From the NCBI RefSeq assembly GCF_902506065.1, contig NZ_LR732912.1:3221388-3285387 (forward strand): DNA of 64,000 nucleotides, in the 5' to 3' direction. A program made the position numbers and the translations under genes. This document shows, piece by piece, positions 16,187 through 25,206 of the stretch. Every line of letters begins with the position of its first letter. The first letter of the stretch is position 1. The notes beneath the pieces were generated by a model that saw nothing but the letters and a program-made list of their open reading frames with translations, ran no database searches and was not told where the DNA came from. Origin of the DNA: Arthrobacter sp. 9V. GTDB taxonomy: Bacteria; Actinomycetota; Actinomycetes; Actinomycetales; Micrococcaceae.

Positions 16187-17599
16187 GTGACTGTTGACCG
16201 CACCGCAGATGCACTGGCTCCCGCCCAGTCCACTGCCACCGCCACTTCCACCCTTGAGCACCGCCCTGGCCGTTGGATCGCCAATTGGGATGCCGAAGAC
16301 AAGGGCCAATGGGAGTCCGAAGGCCGGTCCATCGCCAAGCGCAATCTCTACTGGTCCATTTTTGCCGAATTCCTCGGCTTCGTCGTCTGGCAGTTGTGGT
16401 CCATCGTGGTGGTCCAGCTCCCGGCAGCCGGCTTCACCTTCGATACCAACCAGATCTTCTGGCTCATCTCCATCCCCAGCCTTGTAGGTGCAACACTCCG
16501 CATTCCCTACACCTTCATGGTTCCCAAGTTCGGTGGCCGGAACTGGACCATTGTCTCGGCACTGCTCCTGCTGATCCCCACCACGGGGCTGGCACTTTGT
16601 GTCTCCAACCCGGAGACACCCTTCGGCGTCATGCTCCTCATGGCCGCACTCGCCGGCTTCGGTGGCGGCAACTTCGCCAGCTCCATGGCCAACATCACCT
16701 TCTTCTACCCCGCCCGCGAAAAGGGTTGGGCGCTGGGCCTGAACGCTGCCGGCGGAAACCTGGGTGCCGCCGTCGCGCAGCTTGTTGTCCCGATCGCCAT
16801 CACGCTGCTGGCCGCCGGAACCGTGAACCTGCCCATGGCGGGCATCATCTGGATTCCGCTGATCATCATTGCCGCCTTCGGTGCCTACAAGTACATGAAC
16901 AACCTCACCAGCGCCAAAGGTGATGTGGCCGGTTCCCTGGCTGCCCTCAAGGAACCGCACCTGTGGATCATGGCGTTCCTCTACATTGGAACGTTCGGCT
17001 CGTTCATCGGCTTCGCTGGCGTCTTCCCCAAGCTGATCAAGGACTATTTCCCGGACTTCTCCTCCATCCACGTCGGCGCTGCGGCCCTCTCGCTGGCCTT
17101 CCTGGGCCCGCTGGTGGGTTCCCTGGCCCGCCCCTACGGTGGCCGCATGGCCGACCGCATGGGTGGCGCCCGCATGACCATCACCTCATTCGCCTCCATG
17201 GCCGTGATCACCCTGACCATGATCTGGACGCTGCCCTTGAAGAACTTCTGGCTCTTCCTCACCTTGTTCCTCCTGCTCTTCCTGGCCAGCGGCTTCGGAA
17301 ACGGCGCAACGTACCGCATGATCCCGGTCATCTTCGCCACCTCCAGCCGGGCAGCCCGCTCAGGTGCCCCAACGGCCACCACTGCACGGCTGGCTTCTTC
17401 CTCGCTGGGCCTGATCTCCGCAATCGGCGCTTACGGCGGCTTTGTCATCCCGCAGGTACTCAACGCTTCGAACTCATCCAGCGGCTCCTACACCCCGGCG
17501 TTCTACGGATTCGTTGGAGCCTATGTCTTGATGCTCCTTGTCTGCTGGGTCTGCTACATCCGTCCCGCTCAGAAGCGCAACACGATCGGACACATCTAG
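16187..17599 (+). CDS. narK: Nitrate/nitrite transporter (NNP family MFS)
   Basis: This inner-membrane importer feeds nitrate to the reductase encoded next. The 470-residue protein has a hydrophilic N-terminus with WDAEDKGQWE, 12 hydrophobic segments, and the two glycine-rich nitrate signatures AALAGFGGGNFASSMANITFFYP and the later GNGATYRMIPVIF. A GTG start lies eight bases after AAGGAGG (16172). The stop is directly followed by the reductase ATG, so the pair form an operon with the FAD subunit. A NarK/NasA name is fair; transport polarity cannot be read from sequence. Confidence 0.92.
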   Translation: MTVDRTADALAPAQSTATATSTLEHRPGRWIANWDAEDKGQWESEGRSIAKRNLYWSIFAEFLGFVVWQLWSIVVVQLPAAGFTFDTNQIFWLISIPSLVGATLRIPYTFMVPKFGGRNWTIVSALLLLIPTTGLALCVSNPETPFGVMLLMAALAGFGGGNFASSMANITFFYPAREKGWALGLNAAGGNLGAAVAQLVVPIAITLLAAGTVNLPMAGIIWIPLIIIAAFGAYKYMNNLTSAKGDVAGSLAALKEPHLWIMAFLYIGTFGSFIGFAGVFPKLIKDYFPDFSSIHVGAAALSLAFLGPLVGSLARPYGGRMADRMGGARMTITSFASMAVITLTMIWTLPLKNFWLFLTLFLLLFLASGFGNGATYRMIPVIFATSSRAARSGAPTATTARLASSSLGLISAIGAYGGFVIPQVLNASNSSSGSYTPAFYGFVGAYVLMLLVCWVCYIRPAQKRNTIGHI

Positions 17600-19822
17600 A
17601 TGCCCAACGGCGCCGATACCCACTGCCCCTACTGCGCCCTCCAGTGCGCCATGACGCTGACCCCGGCTGCACCCGCAGCCGGGGGGACCGCGGCAGCGCC
17701 GGCACCGGCCGCAGAACCGGTCCAGCCTGCCGTGCCCCTGGAAGTATCCGGGCGCGACTTCCCCACCAACCGGGGCGGGCTGTGCCGCAAGGGCTGGACA
17801 TCGGCGTCGTTGTTGCGTCACAATGGACGAGTCACTGAACCCATGCTCAAGGGCTCGGACGGTGTGCACCAGCCGATCTCCTGGGACATGGCGCTCACGC
17901 TGATCACCTCGGCGGTGAAGGACACACAGGCGCAGTACGGGAACGACGCCGTGGGGGTGTTCGGCGGTGGCGGCCTCACCAACGAGAAGGCTTACCTGCT
18001 GGGAAAGTTCGCCCGGCTGGCCCTGCGCACCTCGCGGATCGATTACAACGGCCGGTTCTGCATGTCATCGGCTGCAGCCGCCGGCAACCGGGCGTTCGGC
18101 GTGGACCGGGGGCTCCCCTTCCCCGTCACGGACCTGGACACCGCGTCGGTGATCCTCATGCTCGGATCCAACGTTGCCGAGACCATGCCACCGTTCGTCC
18201 AACATTTACAGGGCGCGCGCGACGCCGGCGGGCTGATTGTGGTGGATCCCCGCCGCTCGGCTACTGCTGCGTTCACGTCCGACGGCGGCGGCCTCCACCT
18301 GCAGCCGACCCCCGGCACCGATCTGGCGCTTCTTTTGGGGATCAGCCATGTGGTGGTCCACGAAGGACTCGCTGATTCCGAGTACATCGCCGCCAACACC
18401 CACGGTTACGCGGCGGTGGTGCGCAGCCTGTCCTCGTTCTGGCCCGAGCGCGTCCAAACCATCACAGGCGTCCCGGCCAACCTCATCCGTGAAACAGCCC
18501 GCCGCCTGGCCCAAGGCGCCAGCAACGGTGGCAGCTACATCCTCAGTGGCCGGGGCGTGGAACAGCACGTGGACGGCACGGACACCGCCACCGCGGCCAT
18601 CAACCTCAGCCTCCTCCTGGGCCTGCCCGGCTCCGCCCGCAGCGGCTACGGCACGCTCACCGGCCAAGGCAACGGTCAGGGCGGCCGCGAACACGGGCAG
18701 AAAGCAGATCAGCTCCCGGGCTATCGCAAGATCACCGACCCCGCAGCCCGCGCCCATATGGCCCGAGTGTGGGGCATCGACGAGTCACTGATCCCGGGAC
18801 CCGGCCTGCCCGCCGTCGAACTTCTCACCTCCCTTGGAAAGCCCGACGGCGTCCGGTGCCTCTTCGTGCACGGCGCCAATGTGGTGGTGTCAGCGCCCGA
18901 TACCAATGCAGTGATCCAAGGACTCCGGAGCCTGGACTTCCTGGTGGTCTGCGACTTCTTCATGTCCGAGACCGCTGCCGAAGCGGACTTGGTTTTGCCC
19001 GTCACCCAGTGGGCAGAGGAAGAAGGCACCCTGACCAACCTTGAGGGCCGCGTGATCCGGCGTCGTCGGGCGCTGACTCCTCCTCCCGGTGTCCGCAGCG
19101 AGCTGTGGCTCATGTCCAGGCTTGCAGAGTTGCTTGAGGCTCCTTCAACGTTCAGCGATGATCCCGAGACCGTTTTTGAAGAGCTGCGCCTGGCATCTGC
19201 AGGTGGTTTGGCGGACTACTCGGGCATCGATTACGCCATGCTGGACCGTGGCGAAGCCGCTTACTGGCCCTACCCTGTGGGAAGCACCGGGACGCCACGT
19301 CTATTCACCAACGGATTTGCCCACGCTGATGGCCGGGCCGTCATGGTGCCGGTGACACCATCCAAACGGGCCGTCCGGTCGTTCGCCGACGATTCCCTGG
19401 CCCTGGCAACCGGCAGGCTTCTTGAGCACTACCAATCCGGTGCGCAGACCCGGCGCGTGAGCGAACTCCTGGCATCGCAGCCGCAGGCCCGGCTCCTCAT
19501 TCACCCGGGCACGGCAGCTACGCGCGGGATTGCCGACGGCGACTACGCCACCGTGACCAACCAGCGCGGCGAGGTCCTGTGCCGGGCTGAGCTCAGCACC
19601 TCGGTCCGGCCTGACACTGTCTTCCTGCCGTTCCACTTCCCTGGCCAGGAAAACGCCAACCGCCTTACGGAGGCGGCCACAGATCCCATTTCCGGCATGC
19701 CGGAATTCAAGACCAGCCGGGTGTGGGTCCGGAAGGCAGTTGCCGCACAGGCACCGGCCTCGGGTTCTTCGAGTATTCCGGCCATGGCCGGGCTCCCGGT
19801 GCACGTCAAGGAGGCCTCATGA
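17600..19822 (+). CDS. nasC: Assimilatory nitrate reductase catalytic subunit
   Basis: A molybdopterin oxidoreductase reducing nitrate to nitrite in the cytoplasm. The 740-residue protein opens with the [4Fe-4S] motif Cys9, Cys12, Cys16 and Cys62 (HCPYCALQC ... GGLCRKGW). Cys154 in YNGRFCMSS is the expected molybdenum ligand. The central bis-MGD domain includes GRGVEQHVDGTDTATA and GQGNGQGGREHGQKADQLPGYR, and the C-terminal molydop-binding domain is present. There is no Tat signal, in keeping with the assimilatory class. It starts one base after the narK stop and overlaps the next gene at ATGA. Confidence 0.92.
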   Translation: MPNGADTHCPYCALQCAMTLTPAAPAAGGTAAAPAPAAEPVQPAVPLEVSGRDFPTNRGGLCRKGWTSASLLRHNGRVTEPMLKGSDGVHQPISWDMALTLITSAVKDTQAQYGNDAVGVFGGGGLTNEKAYLLGKFARLALRTSRIDYNGRFCMSSAAAAGNRAFGVDRGLPFPVTDLDTASVILMLGSNVAETMPPFVQHLQGARDAGGLIVVDPRRSATAAFTSDGGGLHLQPTPGTDLALLLGISHVVVHEGLADSEYIAANTHGYAAVVRSLSSFWPERVQTITGVPANLIRETARRLAQGASNGGSYILSGRGVEQHVDGTDTATAAINLSLLLGLPGSARSGYGTLTGQGNGQGGREHGQKADQLPGYRKITDPAARAHMARVWGIDESLIPGPGLPAVELLTSLGKPDGVRCLFVHGANVVVSAPDTNAVIQGLRSLDFLVVCDFFMSETAAEADLVLPVTQWAEEEGTLTNLEGRVIRRRRALTPPPGVRSELWLMSRLAELLEAPSTFSDDPETVFEELRLASAGGLADYSGIDYAMLDRGEAAYWPYPVGSTGTPRLFTNGFAHADGRAVMVPVTPSKRAVRSFADDSLALATGRLLEHYQSGAQTRRVSELLASQPQARLLIHPGTAATRGIADGDYATVTNQRGEVLCRAELSTSVRPDTVFLPFHFPGQENANRLTEAATDPISGMPEFKTSRVWVRKAVAAQAPASGSSSIPAMAGLPVHVKEAS

Positions 19823-21381
19823 GCGAGCGCATTGTTGTTGTTGGATTCGGCCCGGTGGCTGCCCGGCTCGTGGACGAATTGCTGCCCACCGTGCGCACCG
19901 GTTTGGTGCAGTTGCTGGTGATTGGTCAAGAAGCGGAAGCCGCGTATAACCGTGTGATGGTTGCCGAGTTGGGCGTCGGCCGGACCACCGCCGAGGCTCT
20001 GGCCATGGCGGATGCCGCCGAGTTGGAGGCCGACGGCGTGGACGTGAGGTTGGGCATAAAGGTCAAGCGGATCGACCGTGCCCGCCAGAACGTAGCCTTG
20101 TCCGATGGGACCACGGAGCATTATGACCGGCTGGTATTCGCTACCGGATCCCGTCCAGTGATTCCGAACCTCACCGGCCTCAACCCTGATCCCTCCGGGC
20201 CGGTGCTTCCTCCCGGTGTGACTACTTTGCGGGATCTCCAGGATGCCGCCGTGCTTCGCGCAGCCGTTGCCGAGGGCAAGCACGTGGTGGTGTTGGGTGG
20301 TGGTGTGCTCGGTTTGGAGACTGCCCTGGCTGCCTCCGAAGAAGGCGCCCGGACCACTGTGGTTCACAACGGTCCCTTCCCGCTGGGCCGTAGCATTGAC
20401 CGCGGCAGTGGATCGGTCCTCACCAACAGCCTGCGGACCGGTGGCGTCCGCATGGCAGGTAACGCACGGTCCACCGGCGTGGAGACAGCCGGACCAGGTG
20501 GGAGCTTCTCGGCTTTACTGCTGGACGACGGCTCGGCGATCGACGGCGACCTGCTGGTGTTGTCCTGTGGTGTGCGCCCCCGCATCGAGTTGGCGGAGGG
20601 CTGTGGCCTTCCCGTTGCCTCCGGCATTCTGGTTGATCACCATCTCCGCACCTATCACGAGCCCCACATGTTCGCGATCGGCGACTGCGCTGAAGTCCGC
20701 TGCCCGGACGCTGCCTGTGTTGATTGCCGTCATGCCCTTGGCCCCTCGGGCCTGGTTGGTCCGGGCTGGCGGCAGGCCGAGTGGTTGGCCGAGTACCTCG
20801 TGGTCCTTGCCCGTGATGGCCAGGCAGCTGCGGATGCCTTGGAAGCACTGCCCACTGAGCAGCCCGGAGTGGTTGTCTTGAAGGCACGCGGCATCAACCT
20901 CGCCGTGGCCGGCGACAACCAGGCTGACCCGTGGGATGAGGAGTTGCTGGAAGCCGGAGCTGTGCCCGGGCGGGCGCGCCGGCAGATCTCCCAGTGGGCC
21001 GATCCCGAGCATGGCCGGTACGTCAAAATGACCACCCGCGGCGGAGTGTTGGAGGGTTTGGTTGCGGTAGGCATGCCCCGCACTGCCGCCGAGCTGGTGG
21101 TCTTGTTCGAACGTGCCTCGGAACTGCCCGCGGACCGCTCCTTGTTGCTCCGCCTCGACGGGCCGGACCAACTCGATGCCGGGGCCACCAGCAACGATCC
21201 CCAACGGACTATTTGCCGTTGCGCCGGAGTCAGTGCGGCCGGCATTGAGGACTCCGTGGTGGAGGGCTGCGGCACTGTGGGTGAGGTTTCCAAGGCCACC
21301 CGCGCCGGAACAGGCTGCGGAGGATGCCACGAGGACATCAAGGGAATCATTGAGAAGCACTTCCAAGCTGCTGCCGCGTAG
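19819..21381 (+). CDS. nasB: Nitrate reductase electron-transfer subunit (FAD, BFD-type [2Fe-2S])
   Basis: A 520-residue pyridine nucleotide-disulfide-type reductase that should pass electrons from NAD(P)H to the nitrate reductase. It has the FAD motif VVVGFGPVAARLVDEL at residues 5-20, ATGSRP, the NAD(P) motif VVVLGGGVLGLETALAA, IGDCAEV, and a C-terminal BFD-like [2Fe-2S] domain with CRC and GTGCGGC. The architecture is that of the N-terminal half of NirB without the siroheme part. AAGGAGG precedes the ATG at 19819, which overlaps the nasC stop. A NasB role is inferred from the operon. Confidence 0.88.
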   Translation: MSERIVVVGFGPVAARLVDELLPTVRTGLVQLLVIGQEAEAAYNRVMVAELGVGRTTAEALAMADAAELEADGVDVRLGIKVKRIDRARQNVALSDGTTEHYDRLVFATGSRPVIPNLTGLNPDPSGPVLPPGVTTLRDLQDAAVLRAAVAEGKHVVVLGGGVLGLETALAASEEGARTTVVHNGPFPLGRSIDRGSGSVLTNSLRTGGVRMAGNARSTGVETAGPGGSFSALLLDDGSAIDGDLLVLSCGVRPRIELAEGCGLPVASGILVDHHLRTYHEPHMFAIGDCAEVRCPDAACVDCRHALGPSGLVGPGWRQAEWLAEYLVVLARDGQAAADALEALPTEQPGVVVLKARGINLAVAGDNQADPWDEELLEAGAVPGRARRQISQWADPEHGRYVKMTTRGGVLEGLVAVGMPRTAAELVVLFERASELPADRSLLLRLDGPDQLDAGATSNDPQRTICRCAGVSAAGIEDSVVEGCGTVGEVSKATRAGTGCGGCHEDIKGIIEKHFQAAAA

Positions 21382-21415
21382 CCCGTGGTTCGGGGGTTCC
21401 CTGCTCCGATTCGGG

Positions 21416-21463
21416 GGTTCCCTGCTCGGAGTGCCGTGCGCACGGCATGATCAGCAGGGAACC
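21416..21463. repeat. 48-bp hairpin repeat, copy 1
   Basis: The outer arms GGTTCCCTGCT (21416-21426) and AGCAGGGAACC (21453-21463) enclose a 16-bp palindrome TGCCGTGCGCACGGCA (21432-21447). The flanks CGATTCG (21407-21413) and CGAATCG extend the pairing, and a spare copy of the left arm lies at 21391-21406. It sits between nasB and the hydrolase gene, and may serve as a terminator. Confidence 0.85.
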
Positions 21464-21478
21464 ATCGAATCGGGCGCT

Positions 21479-21484
21479 TAGACT
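21479..21484 (+). promoter_or_regulatory. Candidate leaderless -10 box of the hydrolase gene
   Basis: TAGACT ends seven bases before the G of the GTG at 21491. Confidence 0.55.
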
Positions 21485-21490
21485 GCTCGG

Positions 21491-22270
21491 GTGAACGTAA
21501 CCGAGCAGGCGCCAGGCGTCTTTCTTGTGGAAGGACCGGCGTCCAACTGGCTGATCGTGCGGGATGATTCGGGATTCATGCTGATCGACGGCGGTTACCC
21601 TGCAGACCGCGGGCTGGTCCTCGAGTCCATCCGTGGGCTGGGCTTGGAGCCTGCTGACGCGAAGGCCATGCTCATCACGCATGGGCACGTGGACCATACA
21701 GGATCTGCAGCCTACTTTTCACGGACCTTCGGCACGCCCATCCTGTGTTCCCCAGAGGAACTGGCCCATGTCCAGGGCAAGGAGAAACATCAGGTCACGT
21801 TGGGCCAGGTCCTGGTTCGTGCTTGGCGTCCCCGCGTTTTCCGTTGGATGCTGCATGTCATCAAGGCCAAGGCCCTGCAGGCGGAACCGGCCACGAGTGC
21901 CGGGGCTTGGACAGTTGGAGCACTCCGGAACCTGCCGGGAAAGCCGGAAGCCATCCTCCTGCCGGGACATACCCCCGGTAACGTGGCCTTGCTGATGCCG
22001 ACGGCCGGGGCCATTGCCGTAGGTGACACCTTTGTGAGCGGCCATCCGATCAGCCGGAGATCCGGCCCGCAAATGCTGCACAAGATGTACCACACAGACG
22101 CCGCCGGGGCCCTCGATTCGGCACTATCGCTGGGTGCGGAGCAAGCCACCGCCCAAGCCACCCTCCAAGCCGCTGAAAAGGCCACCGCCCAAGCCACCGT
22201 GATCCTGCCGGGCCACGGACCTGCCCTGCACATGCCGTTGGCCGAAGCCCTCGCGGCACTCCAAACCTAG
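21491..22270 (+). CDS. MBL-fold metallo-hydrolase
   Basis: A 259-residue metallo-beta-lactamase-fold protein with THGHVDH (His64, His66, Asp68, His69), the later LPGHTPGN and the terminal LPGHGP metal ligands. The substrate is unknown; cytoplasmic relatives include glyoxalase II-like and RNase Z-like enzymes. A run of five 12-bp units (22142-22201) encodes a QATA-like repeat directly before the last histidine motif, probably a recent slippage expansion. The GTG at 21491 is seven bases after TAGACT. Near-identical hairpin repeats flank the gene on both sides. Confidence 0.85.
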   Translation: MNVTEQAPGVFLVEGPASNWLIVRDDSGFMLIDGGYPADRGLVLESIRGLGLEPADAKAMLITHGHVDHTGSAAYFSRTFGTPILCSPEELAHVQGKEKHQVTLGQVLVRAWRPRVFRWMLHVIKAKALQAEPATSAGAWTVGALRNLPGKPEAILLPGHTPGNVALLMPTAGAIAVGDTFVSGHPISRRSGPQMLHKMYHTDAAGALDSALSLGAEQATAQATLQAAEKATAQATVILPGHGPALHMPLAEALAALQT

Positions 22271-22293
22271 GCACGCACAGAGCCCGCCTCGAT

Positions 22294-22341
22294 GGTTCCC
22301 TGCCGGGAGTGCCGTGCGCACGGCATGATTGGCAGGGAACC
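22294..22341. repeat. 48-bp hairpin repeat, copy 2
   Basis: It has the same layout as copy 1, with the same 16-bp palindrome at 22310-22325. It differs at four positions; two of these form a compensatory pair, with T-A at the inner end of the outer stem in copy 1 replaced by C-G here. It lies between the convergent hydrolase and quinone reductase genes. Confidence 0.85.
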
Positions 22342-22376
22342 CCCGAAACGGGCGTCCGTACTCGCTAAAGGTTGAG

Positions 22377-23786
22377 CTACATGTGCACGTGCAGGCGCCG
22401 CGCGGCCTCCGAGATGGAACCGGTCAGCGACGGGTACACCGTGAAGGCACTGGCTACGTCATCAACGTGGAGCTTCTGTGTCACTGCCACAGAGATCGGG
22501 AAGATGAGTTCAGAGGCGTTGGGTCCAACCACCACGCCACCAATCACGGTGCCGGATCCCTTGCGGGCGATGATCTTCACGAAGCCGTCTTTGGTGTTGC
22601 GCATCTTGGCGCGGGCGTTGCTCAGCAGGGACAACATCACAACGTCACCCTGATACTTGCCTGACGCGAGGTCTGCCTCGGAGACGCCCACGGAGGCAAT
22701 TTCCGGGGACGTGAAGATGTTGGAGGCCACTTGGTTGAGCTTGAGCGGCTTGACGCCATCACCCATGAAGTGCGCGATCGCGATGCGTCCCTGCATGGCA
22801 GCAACGGATGCCAAGGCGAAGACACCCGTGCAGTCCCCTGCAGCGTAGATGTTGGGGGCAGTGGTGCGGGAAACGCCGTCCACCTTGATGTGCCCGGACT
22901 CCGTGAGGGTCACGCCGGCTTCTTCAAGGCCGATGCCTGCGGTGTTGGGGATGGAGCCGACACACACCAGGCAGTGAGTACCTGTCACGATCGAGCCGTC
23001 ACCCAAGGTGACCTTCACGCCGTCGTCCGTTCGCTCTACTGCGTTGGCGCGGGACTTGGACAAAACGTTGACGCCGCGGCGTTCAAAGACGCCTTCCAGC
23101 AGCTTGGCGGCGTCGGTGTCTTCGCCCGGAAGGACCTGGTCGCGGCTGGAGATCAAGGTGACCTTGGAGCCGAGGCCGTTGTAGGCGGAGGCGAACTCGG
23201 CACCGGTAACGCCCGAACCCACAACAATGAGTTCCTCGGGAAGCTCGTCCAGGTTGTAGATCTGGGCCCAGTTGAGGATGCGTTCGCCGTCCGGCTTTGC
23301 CGTGGGGAGTTCACGCGGGTGTGCGCCAACAGCCAGAAGGATGGCGTCGGCGTCGATGGTGCGGGTGCCATCAATGGTGAGGACTTCGATGGTGTTGTTG
23401 TCCAGCAGCTTCCCGGAACCGATGACGATCTCCACGCCCAGGCGCTCGAGTCCGGCACGGATGTCATCAGACTGGCCATGGGCCAGAGTGAGGACGCGAT
23501 CATTGATGTGCTTGAGGTCGGCGCGGGGCTTGGAAGCGGTGCCGTCGCCGTCGAACTTCACTCCAAGTTCGTCCGCCTCACCGACGCGTGTCATGAGGTC
23601 GGCGGTGGCAATAAGGGTTTTGGAAGGCACGACGTCGGTCAGCACCGCGGAGCCGCCGAGGCCTGCCCGCTCGATGATGGTGACGTGCGCGCCGAGCGAG
23701 GCGGCCACCATGGCAGCTTCATATCCGCCGGGACCACCTCCCAGGATCGCGATACGGGGGGCACTGAAGTCAACTTGGGTGGTCAC
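22377..23786 (-). CDS. NAD(P)H-quinone reductase, LpdA-like
   Basis: A 469-residue flavoprotein of the pyridine nucleotide-disulfide family. It has the FAD motif ILGGGPGGYEAAMVAASLG, the NAD motif VVGSGVTGAEFASAYNGLGSKV, and IYAAGDCTGVFALASVA. In place of the usual redox-active CxxxxC it reads GLGGSAVLTDVVPSK, and the C-terminal His-Glu dyad is replaced by YPSLTGSI. Both changes match mycobacterial LpdA (Rv3303c), a quinone reductase that is not a lipoamide dehydrogenase. I prefer the GTG at 23786 (VTTQVDFSAPRI); a TTG three codons earlier is possible. It is divergent from punA. Confidence 0.88.
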   Translation of the reverse strand: MTTQVDFSAPRIAILGGGPGGYEAAMVAASLGAHVTIIERAGLGGSAVLTDVVPSKTLIATADLMTRVGEADELGVKFDGDGTASKPRADLKHINDRVLTLAHGQSDDIRAGLERLGVEIVIGSGKLLDNNTIEVLTIDGTRTIDADAILLAVGAHPRELPTAKPDGERILNWAQIYNLDELPEELIVVGSGVTGAEFASAYNGLGSKVTLISSRDQVLPGEDTDAAKLLEGVFERRGVNVLSKSRANAVERTDDGVKVTLGDGSIVTGTHCLVCVGSIPNTAGIGLEEAGVTLTESGHIKVDGVSRTTAPNIYAAGDCTGVFALASVAAMQGRIAIAHFMGDGVKPLKLNQVASNIFTSPEIASVGVSEADLASGKYQGDVVMLSLLSNARAKMRNTKDGFVKIIARKGSGTVIGGVVVGPNASELIFPISVAVTQKLHVDDVASAFTVYPSLTGSISEAARRLHVHM

Positions 23787-23877
23787 AATCCTCAATTCTC
23801 GCTCATTGCCACGCTGGTCGCCACCCAGCCGAACCTCACCCGCGCTCTGTCCCTACCAAAGTCCTGCGGCCGCAAGG

Positions 23878-23883
23878 TAGCTT
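23878..23883 (+). promoter_or_regulatory. Candidate leaderless -10 box of punA
   Basis: TAGCTT ends seven bases before the G of the GTG at 23890. Confidence 0.5.
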
Positions 23884-23889
23884 GTACCA

Positions 23890-24708
23890 GTGAGTAACAC
23901 TGAGCTGATGAACACTGACCCTTTCGAGGCCGCGAAGGCCGCTGCGGACTTCATCGCCGCGGAGACCGGCGTCGAGTCCCATGACGTAGCCCTGGTGCTC
24001 GGATCCGGATGGGCGGAAGCCGCCGACCTGATCGGCGAAACCACCGCGACCCTGAACGCTTCCGAGGTTCCCGGTTTCCATAAACCAGCGGTGGTGGGCC
24101 ATGTTGGCACCATCCGCTCCGTCCTCACCAAGGAGGGCAAGCGAGCCTTGGTGCTCGGCGCCAGGACCCACTATTACGAAGGCCGCGGCGTGCGGTCCGT
24201 AGTGCACGGCGTTCGGACGGCAGCAGCGGCCGGTTGCACCACGCTGGTGCTCACCAATGGTTGCGGTGGCCTCAACGAGGATTGGACCCCGGGGACCCCG
24301 GTACTGATCAGTGACCACATCAACCTCACGGCCACCTCACCGCTTGAAGGCGCAACATTCGTTGACCTCACGGACCTCTACTCCTCACGAATCCGAGATC
24401 TCGCGCGGGAAGTAGATCCGTCCCTCCAAGAAGGCGTGTACGCACAGTTCACGGGCCCCCACTATGAGACGCCGGCAGAGGTCCAGTACGCCAAGCGGAT
24501 AGGGGCCGATCTGGTGGGCATGTCCACGGCGCTCGAAGCAATCGCCGGCCGCCATGCAGGCATGGAAGTTTTCGGCATCTCCCTGGTTACCAATCTGGCA
24601 GCGGGTATCAGCCCGGTTCCGTTGAGCCACGCCGAAGTGCTCGAAGCCGGACACGCAGCAGGCAACCGGATCTCCAAACTTCTGGCGGAAATCATCGCAA
24701 AACTCTAG
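23890..24708 (+). CDS. punA: Purine-nucleoside phosphorylase
   Basis: This enzyme cleaves purine nucleosides with phosphate to base and (deoxy)ribose-1-phosphate for salvage. The 272-residue protein fits the trimeric class: VLGSGWAEAAD (phosphate loop), GRTHYYEG-like ARTHYYEGRG, LTNGCGGLNEDWTPGTPVLISDHIN, the substrate region YAQFTGPHYETPAEV, and VGMSTALEAIAG. The phosphohexomutase gene nearby and deoC at 46.8 kb could handle the products, though they are not in its operon. The GTG start lies seven bases after TAGCTT. Confidence 0.93.
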   Translation: MSNTELMNTDPFEAAKAAADFIAAETGVESHDVALVLGSGWAEAADLIGETTATLNASEVPGFHKPAVVGHVGTIRSVLTKEGKRALVLGARTHYYEGRGVRSVVHGVRTAAAAGCTTLVLTNGCGGLNEDWTPGTPVLISDHINLTATSPLEGATFVDLTDLYSSRIRDLAREVDPSLQEGVYAQFTGPHYETPAEVQYAKRIGADLVGMSTALEAIAGRHAGMEVFGISLVTNLAAGISPVPLSHAEVLEAGHAAGNRISKLLAEIIAKL

Positions 24709-24728
24709 GCATCGCTCTCATGAGCACC

Positions 24729-24758
24729 GCGGGGTCACTGAATCATTGGTGGCCCCGC
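24729..24758. terminator. Terminator after punA
   Basis: GCGGGGTCAC (24729-24738) pairs with GTGGCCCCGC (24749-24758) with one mismatch around a ten-base loop. CTTTAA follows shortly after. Confidence 0.6.
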
Positions 24759-24924
24759 TGCGCTTTAACCCGCAGGGATGCCCAGGAGTTTCATCGCTAA
24801 AAAGGTGCGCGCTAACAATTTGGCGGCCGATCCAGATACACAGCGAATTCTCAGAATAAATATGCTTTATGGCGAAACATTTGCCCCTCTCTGCCCAAAA
24901 ATGTCACGCGCGCACGTTGGCAAT

Positions 24925-24936
24925 GTAAGCGCTTGC
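24925..24936. promoter_or_regulatory. LacI-type operator candidate upstream of the levansucrase promoter
   Basis: GTAAGCGCTTGC has a perfect AAGCGCTT core (24927-24934) with a central CG, as favoured by LacI/GalR sugar regulators. It lies about 45 bases upstream of the -35 candidate. Confidence 0.4.
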
Positions 24937-24979
24937 GCATGTACTCGGCAGTAACCGGAAAAGGTCCCCGCAACGCCCT

Positions 24980-25009
24980 TTGATCTACCACCTAACACGT
25001 GTCTAGCGT
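24980..25009 (+). promoter_or_regulatory. Promoter candidate of the levan genes
   Basis: TTGATC (24980-24985), an 18-base spacer, then TAGCGT (25004-25009). This gives a leader of about 190 bases before the ATG at 25207. Confidence 0.45.
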
Positions 25010-25206
25010 GGAGAGTGTTCCGGTAAGTCGACGTACCGTAACCACCGCGGCGGATGGCTGAAAAGCTTCCCCGCACATGGAAACAATGGCGTCCATCGAT
25101 GGCGCCTCGGCGGATCGACGGACGCCTGAGTAGTAGAGAACCCCCCATCAGGGGGTCAGGGCATGCGCCCCACTCCACGAAGTACAACTCCGCGAGAAGA
25201 GCAAGC

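Larger units (their letters stand above)
24709..25206. other. Intergenic region and long leader before the levansucrase gene
   Basis: It holds the punA terminator, an AT-rich stretch around 24820-24900, a LacI-type palindrome, a promoter candidate, and a leader of about 190 bases. The leader contains a CCATCGATGG palindrome (25093-25102) and a small CCCCCC/AGGGGG hairpin (25142-25157). I see no short reading frame with a convincing ribosome binding site. Confidence 0.5.

Noticed and set aside
22377..23786. Dihydrolipoamide dehydrogenase
   Set aside because: The redox-active cysteine pair and the C-terminal His-Glu dyad are absent; the sequence matches LpdA-type quinone reductases instead.
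25054..25206. A 51-residue extension of levansucrase
   Set aside because: It would bury the signal peptide; the sequence is polar and unlike any export signal.
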